Source: Acinetobacter sp. SFB
Lineage (GTDB): Bacteria > Pseudomonadota > Gammaproteobacteria > Pseudomonadales > Moraxellaceae
DNA: 64,000 bases
Direction of reading: 5' to 3'
NCBI RefSeq assembly: GCF_001647545.1
Contig: NZ_LSZH01000013.1
Coordinates: 1 to 64,000, forward strand
This document shows positions 18,000 to 28,256 of this stretch, piece after piece. A program made the translations under genes and the position numbers. The notes under the pieces were generated by a model. It searched no databases, was not told the DNA's origin, and saw only the letters and a program-made list of their open reading frames with translations. Position 1 is the first letter of the stretch. Every line of letters starts with the position of its first letter.

Positions 18000-19166
18000 A
18001 TGCGCGAGTACGCTGTATTTACCTCGGAATCTGTAAGCGAAGGTCATCCGGATAAAATGGCTGACCAAATCAGTGACGCTATTTTGGATGCAATCTTAAC
18101 AGAAGACCCATATGCACGGGTTGCTTGTGAAACGCTTGTCAAAACGGGTGCGGTAGTACTTGCCGGTGAAATCACAACAACTGCAAATGTTGACTTCGAA
18201 GCAATTGTACGTCAAACCGTAAATGGAATTGGTTATCACCATTCTGACTTGGGCTTTGATGGTTCAACCTGTGCTGTCATCAACATGATTGGTAAACAGT
18301 CTCCTGAAATTGCTCAAGGTGTTGACCGTCAAAAACCTGAAGATCAAGGTGCTGGCGACCAAGGCTTGATGTTTGGTTATGCAAGCCGTGAAACTGACGT
18401 TTTAATGCCTGCTCCTATTTCTTATGCACACCGCTTAATGGAAAAGCAGGCTGAACTACGTCGTAACGGCAGTTTACCTTGGTTACGTCCAGATGCGAAA
18501 AGTCAGGTAACTTTTGCATATGAAAATGGCATGCCTGTTCGTTTAGACGCAGTGGTATTGTCTACCCAACACGATCCTGAAATTTCACAGGCAAATCTTA
18601 AAGAAGCTGTGATTGAAGAAATCGTGAAAAAAGTGATTCCTGCTGAAATGTTCCATGCAGACACCAAATTCCACATCAACCCTACCGGAATGTTTGTGAT
18701 TGGTGGTCCTGTGGGTGACTGCGGTTTAACCGGCCGTAAAATCATTGTAGACACTTACGGTGGTATGGCACGTCATGGCGGTGGTGCTTTTTCTGGTAAA
18801 GATCCATCTAAAGTTGACCGTTCTGCGGCTTATGCAGGTCGTTATGTAGCAAAAAACATAGTTGCTGCCGGTCTGGCTGATAAATGTGAAATTCAAGTCT
18901 CTTATGCAATTGGTGTTGCTGAGCCAACTTCAATTTCAATCAATACCTTCAATACAGCCAAAGTATCTGAAGAATTGATCATTGCATTAGTACGTGAACA
19001 TTTTGACTTACGTCCATACGGTATTACCCGCATGCTTGATCTGATCCAACCGATGTATAAGCAAACTGCTGCTTATGGTCACTTTGGTCGTGAAGGTTCA
19101 GACACTGCATTTACCTGGGAAAAAACAGACAAAGTGGAAGCGCTTAAAGCCTCTGCTGGACTGTAA
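18000..19166 (+). CDS. metK: S-adenosylmethionine synthetase
   Basis: 388 residues; forms S-adenosylmethionine from methionine and ATP in the cytosol. N-terminal [20 protein letters not shown] contains the ATP-binding His-Pro-Asp motif; [12 protein letters not shown] and [19 protein letters not shown] are the signature sequences. The ATG at 18000 is preferred: AGGG lies 5-8 bases before it and the protein then matches the family's usual N-terminus, whereas the in-frame GTG at 17988 adds four unconserved residues. Single gene with a terminator. Confidence 0.97.
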   Translation: MREYAVFTSESVSEGHPDKMADQISDAILDAILTEDPYARVACETLVKTGAVVLAGEITTTANVDFEAIVRQTVNGIGYHHSDLGFDGSTCAVINMIGKQSPEIAQGVDRQKPEDQGAGDQGLMFGYASRETDVLMPAPISYAHRLMEKQAELRRNGSLPWLRPDAKSQVTFAYENGMPVRLDAVVLSTQHDPEISQANLKEAVIEEIVKKVIPAEMFHADTKFHINPTGMFVIGGPVGDCGLTGRKIIVDTYGGMARHGGGAFSGKDPSKVDRSAAYAGRYVAKNIVAAGLADKCEIQVSYAIGVAEPTSISINTFNTAKVSEELIIALVREHFDLRPYGITRMLDLIQPMYKQTAAYGHFGREGSDTAFTWEKTDKVEALKASAGL

Positions 19167-19180
19167 GTTTTTTCATTTAA

Positions 19181-19205
19181 AAGCCCACATTGTTGTGGGC
19201 TTTTT
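19181..19205. terminator. terminator of metK
   Basis: AAGCCCACA-TTGT-TGTGGGCTT followed by TTT. Confidence 0.9.
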
Positions 19206-19283
19206 CATTTCTGCTTTAAAATAATATACAAAAGCCTAAAATGTTATGATCAATCATCTTTTTTCTTGCATAGGATAAAAACC

Positions 19284-19595
19284 ATGGCCGTTATTCTTCA
19301 AGTTGACTTCCCTTCTCAAGGTCCATTTGGGGAGGAAATGCATCAAGCCTATCAACAACTTGCCGAAAGTATTAATCACGAAGATGGCATGTTATGGAAA
19401 ATATGGACAGAAAATAATGCCACCCAAGAAGCAGGTGGCATCTATTTATTTGATAGCCAAGCCAATGCAGAAAAATACTTACACATGCACACTGCACGTC
19501 TGCAAAGTTTTGGTATCGATAATATTCGTGGAAAAATTTTTGAAGTGAATCAAGCTCTGTCTAGCATCAATCAAGCAGACTTTTTAAATACATAA
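19284..19595 (+). CDS. YdhR-family putative monooxygenase
   Basis: 103 residues from the ATG at 19284 (AGGATAAAAACC precedes it). The protein is an alpha+beta barrel (ABM) type: AVILQVDFPSQGPFGEEMHQ, GMLWKIWTENNATQEAGGIYLF and the end AEKYLHMHTARLQSFGIDNI are characteristic of YdhR, a small dimeric protein related to antibiotic-biosynthesis monooxygenases, with no established substrate. Monocistronic between two terminators. Confidence 0.85.
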   Translation: MAVILQVDFPSQGPFGEEMHQAYQQLAESINHEDGMLWKIWTENNATQEAGGIYLFDSQANAEKYLHMHTARLQSFGIDNIRGKIFEVNQALSSINQADFLNT

Positions 19596-19619
19596 AAATC
19601 TAAAACTTGATCAACAATA

Positions 19620-19649
19620 AAAATCCTGACGATCAAAAATCAGGATTTT
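19620..19649. terminator. bidirectional terminator
   Basis: AAAATCCTG / CAGGATTTT stem around a 12-base loop, between the convergent YdhR-like and zinc-ribbon genes. Confidence 0.7.
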
Positions 19650-19671
19650 CCAATAATTCAAACTAAAATTA

Positions 19672-19908
19672 TTAGGGTCTGGCACTAATCACTTCAAGTA
19701 CCGAGGGTTGCACAGGAATTTCTTGAGGATCCTGCAAATAAATATGAACGACTCTAAAAATAATCACTGCGGCCAGACAGGTTAAAACACAAAAAATCCA
19801 GAAACCGTATGGACTTTTAATATTATGTGAACCGCAATTGGTACATTCTTTATGATGAGCTGACTCAACGACCTGATCACAACACGCACAATGATATTGA
19901 TATAGCAT
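19672..19908 (-). CDS. small zinc-ribbon membrane protein
   Basis: 78 residues from the ATG at 19908 (GGAG nine bases upstream). Two CxxC pairs, CACC (with HC before) and CTNCG, form a likely rubredoxin-type zinc ribbon at the N-terminus. A single membrane helix (GFWIFCVLTCLAAVIIFRVV) follows and a short tail ends the protein. The arrangement suggests a cytoplasmic zinc finger anchored in the inner membrane. No function known. Confidence 0.65.
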   Translation of the reverse strand: MLYQYHCACCDQVVESAHHKECTNCGSHNIKSPYGFWIFCVLTCLAAVIIFRVVHIYLQDPQEIPVQPSVLEVISARP

Positions 19909-20231
19909 AGCTATGGCTCCTACATTACACACCTTTTTGTTTTTATATTTCCACCCGATTATTTGATGGAAGGTAATATGGCTAAAATCTTATGTGACTC
20001 TGTATTAAGATACAAGTCTACTTATTAATAACTTAAATAGATTTAGAACTATTATCTGTTTAATTATTTTTTATAAGCCATTCATTTATATTAAAAATAA
20101 AATCATTAAATCCAATTCAAAAGACATTATTTGTAACATAATGGAATAAAACAAGTTTTGAATCTTAACGTTGCAAAAGACAGCTACTTCTCACTTTTTT
20201 AGGTAAAATAGCAGACAATGATGGGGAGTGT

Positions 20232-20417
20232 ATGATGGTTCAACTGATTAAAAAAGGCGGCTTACGCGAACGTGCTAATCGTAGCCGCAGCTATAAAGGT
20301 TCAGAAAATAGTGAAGCAACCTTAAAACCCAATCGCTATTCTCAAAGCGACAAAAATGAGGAAGTCAGCACTCCCCCATCTCCACAACTCATTGATGATT
20401 CTGTCAAAAAAGACTAA
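20232..20417 (+). CDS. hypothetical small basic protein, 61 aa
   Basis: MMVQLIKKGGLRERANRSRS is followed by a low-complexity, Ser/Pro/Lys-rich tail; predicted to be largely disordered. ATG preceded by GGGGAGTGT, a good ribosome site. Its last four bases overlap the end of the convergent transporter gene. No family recognised; it could also be a spurious frame, but the ribosome site and the lack of any overlapping gene favour it. Confidence 0.5.
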   Translation: MMVQLIKKGGLRERANRSRSYKGSENSEATLKPNRYSQSDKNEEVSTPPSPQLIDDSVKKD

Positions 20418-21052
20418 AACATCGAGAATGCATCCACGCCTAGCCAGATTGCAAAAACCAAGAATAATCCCCCGGAAATAATATCGATATAACTTCCTGA
20501 ATGCTGATAAGCAGCTTTAATTGTTGGCATCGACATAATCAGCATAAACAAGGCAAAGACCAAGAAGGTTTGCAGTGGAATAATCACTGCCAGTTGGGTT
20601 TTTAAATGTGCCGATGCGGAGGAACTTAAGGCCAAAGAAAATACACTGCTAAAATAAATCAGGGTCTTCGGATTGGATAAATTGGTAAACAATCCCAATA
20701 AAAAGTACTTTTTAGAATCAGGTACAGTGAGTTTTTGACCATCATCCAAACTCTTTTCTTGCTTAAGATTTTTTAAACCGCCGTTTAGCATTGCCCAGCC
20801 CATGCGCGCCAAAAACAGTCCACCAATTACCATTAATACTTGCTGTATCCATGGAAATTGCTGTATCAGTACAGTAAAGCCCAACAGGGTCAATGCCACC
20901 CAAAGCACAATACCAACGGAAATACCCAAAATAATTTTTAAAGTATTCACCCGTGAAGTCGACGCTGAACTTTTAGCAATCAATAAAACATCCGGTCCAG
21001 GGCTAAGCTGTACAACAAAATGCAGTGCACAAATGGTCAAAAGCAATGACAT
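20414..21052 (-). CDS. LysE/RhtB family exporter
   Basis: 212 residues from the ATG at 21052; a TTG start at 21100 would add 16 unusual residues. The family pattern is clear: LLLTICALHFVVQLSPGPDV near the N-terminus and NLSNPKTLIYFSSVFSLALS in the middle, with six hydrophobic segments. It is a second LysE-type exporter in the window (the other is at 13059), not closely adjacent to anything informative. Probably exports an amino acid. Confidence 0.85.
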   Translation of the reverse strand: MSLLLTICALHFVVQLSPGPDVLLIAKSSASTSRVNTLKIILGISVGIVLWVALTLLGFTVLIQQFPWIQQVLMVIGGLFLARMGWAMLNGGLKNLKQEKSLDDGQKLTVPDSKKYFLLGLFTNLSNPKTLIYFSSVFSLALSSSASAHLKTQLAVIIPLQTFLVFALFMLIMSMPTIKAAYQHSGSYIDIISGGLFLVFAIWLGVDAFSMF

Positions 21053-21150
21053 AGAAATAGAAGAAGATTTAAAAAAAAATGCATTATATCGTTTGTTCAA
21101 TTTCTTGCATGCCTTAGCTTGTACTTTAAATAAAATATCCAGCTTATAAA

Positions 21151-21177
21151 AAAGCCGAATCGTGATGATTCGGCTTT
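21151..21177. terminator. hairpin terminator of fxsA
   Basis: AAAGCCGAATC-GTGAT-GATTCGGCTTT, 20 bp beyond the fxsA stop codon. Confidence 0.85.
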
Positions 21178-21196
21178 AAAAATACAGATCAGTAAA

Positions 21197-21772
21197 TTAT
21201 TTATTCACATCTTTCATTTCAATTTTTTTCGCATCGGGCGTTACTTCACGAGCTTCGCCATCAATAACATTCGAGTCACGACCCGGTGCACCACCTTGCT
21301 GTTGTTGCATATCCTGCATTTGACGCATGATATCGGCAAATGGGTTTTGACCTTGGGCACCGCCGCCATTTACATCACCCATCATGCCCCCCATCATTTT
21401 TTCCATCATGGCTTGCTGACGTTTTGCCATGGTTTTCATCATGGCATTTTTAAATACATTTTGAACCGCAGGAATCAAAATCAGTACGGCCAAGACATCG
21501 GTGATCAAACCTGGAATAAGCAACAACAATCCGGCCAGAATTTTTGGCAGATTCCCGGTTAATGCCGGATCACCGCTCATTTGTCCCATGCGCATTTGCT
21601 GCATCTGAGGCATTAAACCTGCCGAATATTTACGAATCAGATTTATCCCGATAAAAAAGGCAGCAACAAACCAGAAAAACACGTACCACATACTACCGAC
21701 GAGGTCACCCACGCCAATCCAGACAAAGACTTCAAGGATTAAGCCAGCTAAAACAATAAGAAATAATTTCAT
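21197..21772 (-). CDS. fxsA: FxsA family inner-membrane protein
   Basis: 191 residues. Hydrophobic N-terminus (LIVLAGLILEVFVWIGVGDL), then WYVFFWFVAAFFIGINLIRK and the signature GLLLLIPGLITDVLAVLILIP match FxsA, a membrane protein that in E. coli relieves exclusion of phage T7 by the F plasmid. The C-terminal ~80 residues are Met/Gln/Gly-rich (KRQQAMMEKMMGGMMG) and longer than in short homologues. Divergent from ruvC. Confidence 0.85.
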   Translation of the reverse strand: MKLFLIVLAGLILEVFVWIGVGDLVGSMWYVFFWFVAAFFIGINLIRKYSAGLMPQMQQMRMGQMSGDPALTGNLPKILAGLLLLIPGLITDVLAVLILIPAVQNVFKNAMMKTMAKRQQAMMEKMMGGMMGDVNGGGAQGQNPFADIMRQMQDMQQQQGGAPGRDSNVIDGEAREVTPDAKKIEMKDVNK

Positions 21773-21894
21773 AAAAATTAATCAAATCTCAATAAAATAA
21801 ATAGGGTGCAATATACAAGTGCTTAATCACGACCAAGCTTTTTTGATACGCTTATGTAACAATATGGGCATTATTCTATTTTTAAAGTCTTTAT

Positions 21895-22437
21895 ATGTCA
21901 TTAATTATTGGTATCGATCCGGGTTCTCGTATGACAGGCTACGGTATTATCGAAAAAGATGGGCAAAAATTGACTTTTGTAGATGCAGGCACCATTCGTA
22001 CTGAAACTCCTGAAATGCCGGAACGCTTAAAACGAATTTTTGCCGGTGTGGAGCGTATTGTTAAATTTCATGGACCTACTGAAGCGGCAGTCGAACAGGT
22101 TTTTATGGCACAAAATCCCGATTCTGCGTTAAAGCTTGGACAAGCACGTGGTGCTGCCATTGCCGCGTTGGTCAATCTAGATTTACAAGTCGCTGAATAT
22201 ACCGCACGACAAATTAAACAATCAGTTGTCGGTTATGGTGCAGCAGATAAAGAACAGGTTCAGATGATGGTGATGCGTATTTTAAATTTAAGCATTAAGC
22301 CACAACAGGATGCTGCCGATGCTTTAGCCGCCGCAATTTGCCATGCCAATGCTTCAGGCAGCATGAGTAAAATGGCGGTACTCAATGCCCTAGGCGGTAT
22401 GGCGCGTGGTCGTAGCCGCACCAGCAGAAGACGTTAA
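21895..22437 (+). CDS. ruvC: crossover junction endodeoxyribonuclease RuvC
   Basis: 180 residues. Resolves Holliday junctions with RuvAB. The first acidic catalytic residue is in [14 protein letters not shown], the second in [20 protein letters not shown], and the last pair in [14 protein letters not shown], all conserved. C-terminus is basic (GRSRTSRRR). ruvAB is not adjacent, so it stands alone here; its end overlaps the convergent small membrane protein by four bases. Confidence 0.96.
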   Translation: MSLIIGIDPGSRMTGYGIIEKDGQKLTFVDAGTIRTETPEMPERLKRIFAGVERIVKFHGPTEAAVEQVFMAQNPDSALKLGQARGAAIAALVNLDLQVAEYTARQIKQSVVGYGAADKEQVQMMVMRILNLSIKPQQDAADALAAAICHANASGSMSKMAVLNALGGMARGRSRTSRRR

Positions 22438-22760
22438 AGATAGGGTGCGAAATCCTTACGCATGTCAGCAATTGAGGGTTGCTTGGGATAAGTAAAAGTA
22501 ACTCTCCGTCCAAAACTTCTCATATTCTTTTTCTGATTGGGATCAATCCGGATCAAAACCAGTTCCTCAGGTTCATTGCGTGGATTCATTTCGCAAATCA
22601 AAATGGTTTGATTCCTTTCAATCACTTTATATTGAATGAATTCTTTTTGAACGATATCTTTAAATGATCTTTTACTTGAACTCTCACCGCGTTGTGTATA
22701 AATCACCATCACAATACAAATGATGATCACAACTGCGACTACCAGATATTTATCCATCAT
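22434..22760 (-). CDS. hypothetical single-pass membrane protein, 108 aa
   Basis: One N-terminal membrane helix ([20 protein letters not shown]) followed by an ~80-residue soluble part with a beta-rich look ([20 protein letters not shown], then [14 protein letters not shown]). It lies directly upstream of nothing on its strand and 35 bp after the acylphosphatase gene start region. No family recognised; conserved-looking composition suggests a real gene. Confidence 0.6.
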   Translation of the reverse strand: MMDKYLVVAVVIIICIVMVIYTQRGESSSKRSFKDIVQKEFIQYKVIERNQTILICEMNPRNEPEELVLIRIDPNQKKNMRSFGRRVTFTYPKQPSIADMRKDFAPYL

Positions 22761-22794
22761 TGCTCTCTTAAATCGTTTTTATCCAAATCCACAT

Positions 22795-23070
22795 TCAGCG
22801 CAATATTTTAAATGCGATAAAATCCGGTGCTTGCTCATATTCAACTTGAATGATCTTTGAAACTTCGGCAAGGGATGGCCCTATATAACTACGGTCAATG
22901 ATTGAATGGATCTGATGTTCCGTACCGACAACCCCAGCTTCAACTTCACCACTCTCTAGATTTTTCACATAGCCTTTGAGTTCTAATGTTAAAGCCTGCT
23001 GTTCAAACCAGCGCCGGTAGCCCACACCTTGCACCTTACCCTGAATGATGAGTTTAATCGCCTTATTCAT
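22795..23070 (-). CDS. acyP: acylphosphatase
   Basis: 91 residues. Hydrolyses carboxyl-phosphate bonds of acylphosphates. The family signature is visible at the N-terminus: [20 protein letters not shown] (catalytic Arg in the GVGYR loop) and later [17 protein letters not shown] (catalytic Asn in VKN). Start at 23070 is chosen for spacing from GGGAGCG; it overlaps the end of nnr by eight bases, so the two genes are translationally coupled. Confidence 0.9.
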   Translation of the reverse strand: MNKAIKLIIQGKVQGVGYRRWFEQQALTLELKGYVKNLESGEVEAGVVGTEHQIHSIIDRSYIGPSLAEVSKIIQVEYEQAPDFIAFKILR

Positions 23071-24550
23071 CATCGCTCCCATTCACCACATGATAGATCG
23101 CTTGATTCATATGATGCGCTTGCACACCGCGCATCCCTTTTTTCGCCAGCCAGTCGCCTGCCAAGGCATGTAAAGTGACGATTTCATGCAGATGGATGTG
23201 GCCGGCAAATTGCGCTTTCAAACTGGCCACCATACCAGCCAGTACATCTCCCATGCCGCCCGTTCCCATACCGGCATTGCCTTTGGTGCAAATCCAGAGC
23301 TGATCTTCTAAAATCAAACTACCTGCACCTTTGAGTACCCATTGTCCTTCGTACTTTTCTTGCAGTTGATGAATCGCTGCAATCCGATCATTTTCAATTT
23401 CTTTGACAGAACAATTTAAAAGTTTTGCCGCTTCACCCGGATGTGGGGTCGCATAACTATCTGGTTTTAACAATTCAGGATGTCCAGCCAAGAACCATAA
23501 AGCATCGGCATCCAATACTACCTGTAAATATTCAGCGGTATTGATTTTAGAAAACCATTTAAAAAATTGTTGTTCTGACCAACTATCTCGTCCTAAACCC
23601 ATACCAAAACTAATCGCATCGACGTGATCTAATAATTGCTGAATTTCGATGTTAGTCAAGGCATTGATATCACGTAGCATAATATTCGGTGAGCGTGCCA
23701 AAATCGCGGTGTGATGTTTTTCATGGCAGACAATCGTGACTTTCCCTGCACCGGCACTAAAAGCCGATTCAGCCGCCATCATCACTGCACCGCCCATATC
23801 GGCATGTCCACCAACCACAAGCACGTGACCATAACTGCCCTTATGACCAAATGCCTGACGCTCGGGCAATGAAATTGTATCAGGTGAGAGATGGGCGACT
23901 GGATTAAGTTCTGCATCTGTCGGAATCAGGGAAATAACCTCAATCTGCCCTGCAAACTCTTTACCTTGTCCGGTAAATAACCCTACTTTTAACCCTAAAA
24001 CTGAATAGGTGTAATCGGCTTTAATTGCACAAGGTAAGGGTTGACCGCTATTGGCCTGTAAGCCACTGGGAACATCAATGGCAATTTTTAAACCTGACTG
24101 GGCATTCATACTTGTAATAATCTGCTGCCAATCAGCACTGAGTTCCCGATTTAACCCAATGCCAAATAATGCATCGATATAACAATCATATTGTTTTTGA
24201 AAATTAAAACCTGAATAAATTTTTATTTCGGCAGCGACAGCTTCTTGATAAGCCGTATGCAAATCTGTTGAAGAACCCAGTTCAACGGCATAAATCTCGA
24301 CATTAAAACCAACCTGTTTTAAATATTGAGCCGTTAAATATCCATCACCTGCATTATTGCCTTGTCCACAACATACAGCGATATTTTGTATTTTCTGATG
24401 CTGAAAAATGGGAATCAGGCGCTGCGCAATCATCCAGGCAACTTGCTGCATCAAGGCATAAGAACGGTTTTGCTTGGCAAACCAGCGTTGCTCCCATGCT
24501 TGAATACTTTGGCTCAAATAAACGGGGCTATGATAAACTTGCTGACGCAT
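23063..24550 (-). CDS. nnr: bifunctional NAD(P)H-hydrate epimerase/dehydratase
   Basis: 495 residues, two-domain YjeF protein that repairs hydrated NAD(P)H. The N-terminal epimerase domain (~1-210) shows [20 protein letters not shown] and the [15 protein letters not shown] motif. The C-terminal ribokinase-like dehydratase domain shows [32 protein letters not shown] and the nucleotide loop [14 protein letters not shown]. Divergent from queG by 23 bp, an arrangement common in Gammaproteobacteria around queG/nnr. Confidence 0.95.
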   Translation of the reverse strand: MRQQVYHSPVYLSQSIQAWEQRWFAKQNRSYALMQQVAWMIAQRLIPIFQHQKIQNIAVCCGQGNNAGDGYLTAQYLKQVGFNVEIYAVELGSSTDLHTAYQEAVAAEIKIYSGFNFQKQYDCYIDALFGIGLNRELSADWQQIITSMNAQSGLKIAIDVPSGLQANSGQPLPCAIKADYTYSVLGLKVGLFTGQGKEFAGQIEVISLIPTDAELNPVAHLSPDTISLPERQAFGHKGSYGHVLVVGGHADMGGAVMMAAESAFSAGAGKVTIVCHEKHHTAILARSPNIMLRDINALTNIEIQQLLDHVDAISFGMGLGRDSWSEQQFFKWFSKINTAEYLQVVLDADALWFLAGHPELLKPDSYATPHPGEAAKLLNCSVKEIENDRIAAIHQLQEKYEGQWVLKGAGSLILEDQLWICTKGNAGMGTGGMGDVLAGMVASLKAQFAGHIHLHEIVTLHALAGDWLAKKGMRGVQAHHMNQAIYHVVNGSDDE

Positions 24551-24573
24551 TGTTCTTCCCTTCTTGTTAAATT

Positions 24574-25668
24574 ATGGCAACATCCACACCGTCACAGAAA
24601 ATACCTTTAGATCAATATGATCCTGAAGCGCTAAAAGCGTGGATTAAAGCCCAAGCTTTGCAATTAGGCTTCAGTGATTGTGTCATTGCCAAACCTGATG
24701 CTCAAGAAGAATTGCCACGTTTTCAAGAATATTTGAAGCGCGGTTATCATGGCGATATGAAGTTTCTGGAAGAAAATTTAGCAAAACGTGCCGATCCGAC
24801 TCTGCTGGTTCCCGGTACCAAAAGCATTATTTGCGTACGCATGAATTATCTGGTGGAAACCCCTAAAGCGCGTTATGTTCCAGATGAACCCAATGCAGCC
24901 ATCATTGCACGCTATGCCCGTGGTCGCGATTACCATAAAACCATGCGTGGCCGCTTAAAAACTTTAGCCAGCATCATTCGTGAAAAGGTTGGAGATTTTG
25001 AATCGCGTCCTTTTGCTGACTCTGCACCGGTATTTGAAAAATCTTTAGCTGAAAATGCCGGCATGGGCTGGACAGGAAAACACACCTTATTGATTCATAA
25101 AAAGTCAGGTTCCTTCTTTGTTTTGGGCGAACTGTTTACTTCGCTGGATTTGCCCTTCGATTCCCCTGCAACCCAGCATTGTGGATCTTGCACCGCCTGT
25201 ATCGACATCTGTCCAACCCAAGCTATTGTCGAACCCTATATGTTGGATGCGCGTAAATGTATTGCTTATTTAACCATTGAATATAAAGGCATCATTGCTG
25301 AAGAATTACGTCGTGGTATTGGTAACCGTGTTTTTGGCTGTGATGACTGCCAATTGATTTGTCCATGGAATAGTTTTGCCAAGAAAGCCACGATTGAAGA
25401 TTTTAATCCGCGACATGGTTTGGATCAGATCAACTTACTGGATTTATGGCACTGGGATGAACCGACCTTTTTAGCCAAGACTGAAGGCAGTCCAATACGG
25501 CGTACCGGTTATCAAAGCTTTATGCGAAACATTGCGATTGGCTTGGGAAATGCACCCTTTGGTCATGAAATTTTGGAAACTTTAAAGCAAACGCGTGATT
25601 TGCATGATGAGATTGTGCAAGTCCATATTGACTGGGCAATTCAGGAACAGCTGGCTAAATCCATGTAG
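24574..25668 (+). CDS. queG: epoxyqueuosine reductase
   Basis: 364 residues. Last step of queuosine tRNA modification, a cobalamin and Fe-S dependent reductase in the cytosol. The two [4Fe-4S] clusters are visible: CGSCTACIDICPTQAI near residue 200 and CDDCQLICPWN near 258. The N-terminal domain has DFESRPFADSAPVFEKSLAE and AGMGWTGKHTLLI, typical of QueG. Overlapping promoter region with the divergent nnr. Confidence 0.96.
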   Translation: MATSTPSQKIPLDQYDPEALKAWIKAQALQLGFSDCVIAKPDAQEELPRFQEYLKRGYHGDMKFLEENLAKRADPTLLVPGTKSIICVRMNYLVETPKARYVPDEPNAAIIARYARGRDYHKTMRGRLKTLASIIREKVGDFESRPFADSAPVFEKSLAENAGMGWTGKHTLLIHKKSGSFFVLGELFTSLDLPFDSPATQHCGSCTACIDICPTQAIVEPYMLDARKCIAYLTIEYKGIIAEELRRGIGNRVFGCDDCQLICPWNSFAKKATIEDFNPRHGLDQINLLDLWHWDEPTFLAKTEGSPIRRTGYQSFMRNIAIGLGNAPFGHEILETLKQTRDLHDEIVQVHIDWAIQEQLAKSM

Positions 25669-25967
25669 ATGTTTCATTTATTTCCGAAATTTTTTCAGGT
25701 TTATCATTTTCCAGATATAAGCAAAGTTTTATCTCTATAAAAAAAATACTCTCCACTTCAGAACAAAATAAAAAATCCTATTAAAAACTTTGCAACTATA
25801 TTCAAAGAAATAAGTCTTAGTTTGTAACTAAATCTATAATCTTATAATTAGTAATATTGACTCAAAATCATCGATAGATACCATGAAATTTGGCTTTTTA
25901 TGCCTTTAGATTTGGTTTAAATTAGGTATGATAAATAATAAATAATGATGATTATGGATTTTCACCA

Positions 25968-26957
25968 ATGAATGTACGTAATGACTGGACACGTGAAGAA
26001 ATTCAGGCTTTGTATAACCAGCCTTTTTTAGATTTAGTTTTTGAGGCACAATGCATTCATCGTGAAAACTTTGATCCGAATACCATTCAAGTCAGCACAT
26101 TACTTTCAATTAAAACCGGTAAATGCCCTGAAGATTGTAAATATTGCTCACAGTCAGCGCGTTATGACTCCAAACTTGAAGCTGAAAAACGTATTGCTGT
26201 CGATAAAGTGATTCAAGAAGCCAAAGAAGCGCTTGCTTCAGGTTCTTCACGTTTCTGCATGGGTGCTGCATGGCGTAATCCGCATGAACGCGACATGCCT
26301 TATGTATTGGAAATGGTCAGCGAAGTTAAAGCGCTGGGCTTGGAAACCTGCATGACTTTAGGCATGCTCAATCAATCTCAAGCCGAACGCCTGAGTGAGG
26401 CGGGTTTAGACTATTATAATCATAACCTCGACACCTCTCGCGAATATTATCCCAATGTGATTACCACACGTTCTTATGATGATCGTTTAAATACTTTGGA
26501 TCATGTCCGTCAGGCAGGTATGAAAGTCTGTAGTGGTGGAATTGTCGGCTTAGGTGAAAACAGTAATGATCGGATTGGTCTTTTGTACGAACTTGCAACC
26601 TTAGCGATTCACCCTGAATCGGTACCCATCAACATGCTGGTTCCAATTGAAGGTACGCCGCTTGCAGATGTAGAAAAATTAGATGTGACGGAATGGATTC
26701 GTACTATCGCGGTTGCACGAATTATTATGCCTAAGAGCTATATTCGTCTTTCTGCCGGTCGTGAATCTTTATCCGATTCAGATCAGGCCTTGGCTTTCAT
26801 GGCAGGTGCTAATTCTCTTTTCTCTGGTGAAAAACTTTTGACGACCCCGAATGCAGGTGAAGGTAGAGACAAACAGTTATTTGATAAATTGGGCTTGGTT
26901 GCAGAAAAAGCCAAACCTAGTATTAAAGAATTATCAGTAGATGCAATGGCAAGTTAA
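25968..26957 (+). CDS. bioB: biotin synthase
   Basis: 329 residues. Radical SAM enzyme inserting sulfur into dethiobiotin. The radical-SAM cysteines are in [16 protein letters not shown] near residue 50, and the auxiliary cluster residues in [20 protein letters not shown] and [12 protein letters not shown]; the conserved Arg is in [14 protein letters not shown]. Preceded by a ~300-bp AT-rich spacer where no operator could be picked out. Other bio genes are not in the window. Confidence 0.96.
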   Translation: MNVRNDWTREEIQALYNQPFLDLVFEAQCIHRENFDPNTIQVSTLLSIKTGKCPEDCKYCSQSARYDSKLEAEKRIAVDKVIQEAKEALASGSSRFCMGAAWRNPHERDMPYVLEMVSEVKALGLETCMTLGMLNQSQAERLSEAGLDYYNHNLDTSREYYPNVITTRSYDDRLNTLDHVRQAGMKVCSGGIVGLGENSNDRIGLLYELATLAIHPESVPINMLVPIEGTPLADVEKLDVTEWIRTIAVARIIMPKSYIRLSAGRESLSDSDQALAFMAGANSLFSGEKLLTTPNAGEGRDKQLFDKLGLVAEKAKPSIKELSVDAMAS

Positions 26958-26980
26958 ATGATGCATTCGGATAATTGATA

Positions 26981-27005
26981 AAAAAGCCCTCATTGGGCTT
27001 TTTTT
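26981..27005. terminator. terminator of bioB
   Basis: AAAAAGCCC-TCATT-GGGCTTTTTT. Confidence 0.85.
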
Positions 27006-27027
27006 CTTCGGAAATTTATTTTTCAGA

Positions 27028-27252
27028 TTATTCTGCAAAGTTATGTGCTGTAATTAAAATACCATAACTCGCATTCAGATAATCCCCCACCCGAATGATA
27101 TCTATACCATTGGCATGATGAACTGCCAATTCTTGAGTAACCGCATCATAGGTGAATGAATCAAAACTATCTTGAGGATGACACAACCACGTTAATGTAT
27201 CTTCCAGATGCTCATTCACAATATAAGTTTTTGCTTTAAAATCTTTGTTCAT
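27028..27252 (-). CDS. hypothetical protein, 74 aa
   Basis: Starts MNKDFKAKTYIVNEHLEDTL at the ATG at 27252 (AGGG upstream); a longer in-frame form to 27288 has no ribosome site. Acidic, soluble, with SFTYDAVTQELAVHHANGID in the middle, which resembles a KTSC-like short beta domain only loosely. Function unknown. Followed by no gene on its strand until bioB's terminator. Confidence 0.55.
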   Translation of the reverse strand: MNKDFKAKTYIVNEHLEDTLTWLCHPQDSFDSFTYDAVTQELAVHHANGIDIIRVGDYLNASYGILITAHNFAE

Positions 27253-27310
27253 TGGCCGTAGCCCTAAGTAAAAATTTTTACTTATCAATTATTACCAATT
27301 TTGTGCTGAA

Positions 27311-27345
27311 AACAAAGAAGTGAGCTTTATGCTCACTTCTTTGTT
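27311..27345. terminator. strong hairpin terminator
   Basis: 15-bp perfect arms AACAAAGAAGTGAGC / GCTCACTTCTTTGTT around TTTAT. It lies 16 bp past the stop codon of the 37-aa protein gene (27361), which it most likely terminates. Confidence 0.85.
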
Positions 27346-27360
27346 ATAAATAAAATTCAA

Positions 27361-27474
27361 TTAAAGCGGCTTATCTCCACACTTTCTGCATTCCTTATGA
27401 TGTTCCCCAATTTCTTCCATGTGCTCATATTCATAGACATGTAAACAAAATAATTTCATAAGTAATTGAAGCAT
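27361..27474 (-). CDS. 37-aa small protein with a CxxC zinc-knuckle end
   Basis: Reads MLQLLMKLFCLHVYEYEHME then EIGEHHKECRKCGDKPL. GGGAG lies eight bases before the ATG and a 15-bp terminator hairpin follows the stop, so promoter-to-terminator space fits this frame exactly. The HH-x3-CxxC end could bind one metal ion; the N-terminus is hydrophobic and amphipathic. Function unknown. Confidence rests on the ribosome site, terminator and Cys/His pattern. Confidence 0.6.
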   Translation of the reverse strand: MLQLLMKLFCLHVYEYEHMEEIGEHHKECRKCGDKPL

Positions 27475-27926
27475 TTTCTAAACTCCCTTTTGCTTGTTTT
27501 TAAAATTAAGTTTTTTAAATATATTTCATCCTGAAACAATAGTGTGATTAAAAAACAATCACCACTACTTATTACCATATTTTTGAGATAATTCAAACAA
27601 CTTAGCAATAATTTTTGCCTAAATTACAAAAAAGAATATTCCTCTTTCACCTGTATAAGAAACAGGAAAAATCATCGAAATTAGAGAAACTATGATTCAG
27701 CTTTAACAAACCCCATCCTTCGATTATTAAAAAATACATCTTAAAAAATAAATATAAACAAAGTTTAAAAAAACAATAAAGAAAGAATCACACAAATTTA
27801 TGATGCTAAACTAAGCAAATTATTTAATATATAAATGCCAAAAATAAACCAATTTCAAATCTAATTTAAAGAAGCCACCTTAAAGAGATCAGCCATTTTT
27901 GATATTTAATTAAATAAAAGCCATAA
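27475..27926. other. AT-rich spacer left of the island junction
   Basis: About 450 bp without a protein-like frame; contains the promoter of the 37-aa protein gene at its left edge. Nothing else recognised. Confidence 0.5.
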
Positions 27927-27961
27927 AAAAACCCCATAAACAAAAAAGATTTATGAGGTTC
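27927..27961 (-). terminator. terminator-like hairpin beside the left tRNA fragment
   Basis: AACCCCATAAA / TTTATGAGGTT with one mismatch, A-rich on the left, so it would end transcription coming from the right. It probably terminated the original tRNA transcript. Confidence 0.6.
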
Positions 27962-27966
27962 GATAT

Positions 27967-27985
27967 TTGGTGGGCCCAGACGGAC
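27967..27985 (-). repeat. left attachment-site remnant: 3' end of a tRNA gene
   Basis: TTGGTGGGCCCAGACGGAC matches 60733-60751 at 18 of 19 positions (G/A at one). The motif reads, on the minus strand, as the 3' acceptor strand of a tRNA ending in CCA. Its partner copy at 60733 extends through the T arm and anticodon. The pair brackets 32.8 kb. Confidence 0.7.
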
Positions 27986-28155
27986 GATAACAAAAATATA
28001 AACTATTGAATTTAATATAAATAATCTCAACATGAAATATAAAGGTACAAATCAGGATACATGAATTGGATGATTCATTATTAATCAATTTTAACCTTTT
28101 GTAACATATAATTCTCAGTATTTTAGCTATATCTTTATTAAGCATGATAGCTCTA

Positions 28156-28180
28156 TGAATAGCCACCAAAATTCTAGACA
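28156..28180. mobile_element. IS end relic
   Basis: TGAATAGCCACC then AAAATTCTAGACA. Nearly the same 25 bases recur at 62476-62500, and they resemble (18 of 25) the left end of the adjacent IS3-family element starting TGGACTGCCACC. Likely a leftover terminal inverted repeat of a related IS. Confidence 0.55.
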
Positions 28181-28256
28181 TACCTAACCATCTTTTGGAC
28201 TGCCACCACTCTCCTAGACAAATTTCGTCTATTCTTTTTGCATAGGAGAGAACCTT

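Noticed and set aside
25669..25967. BirA operator before bioB
   Set aside because: A GGTTTA half site is visible near 25914 but no matching second half at the required spacing.
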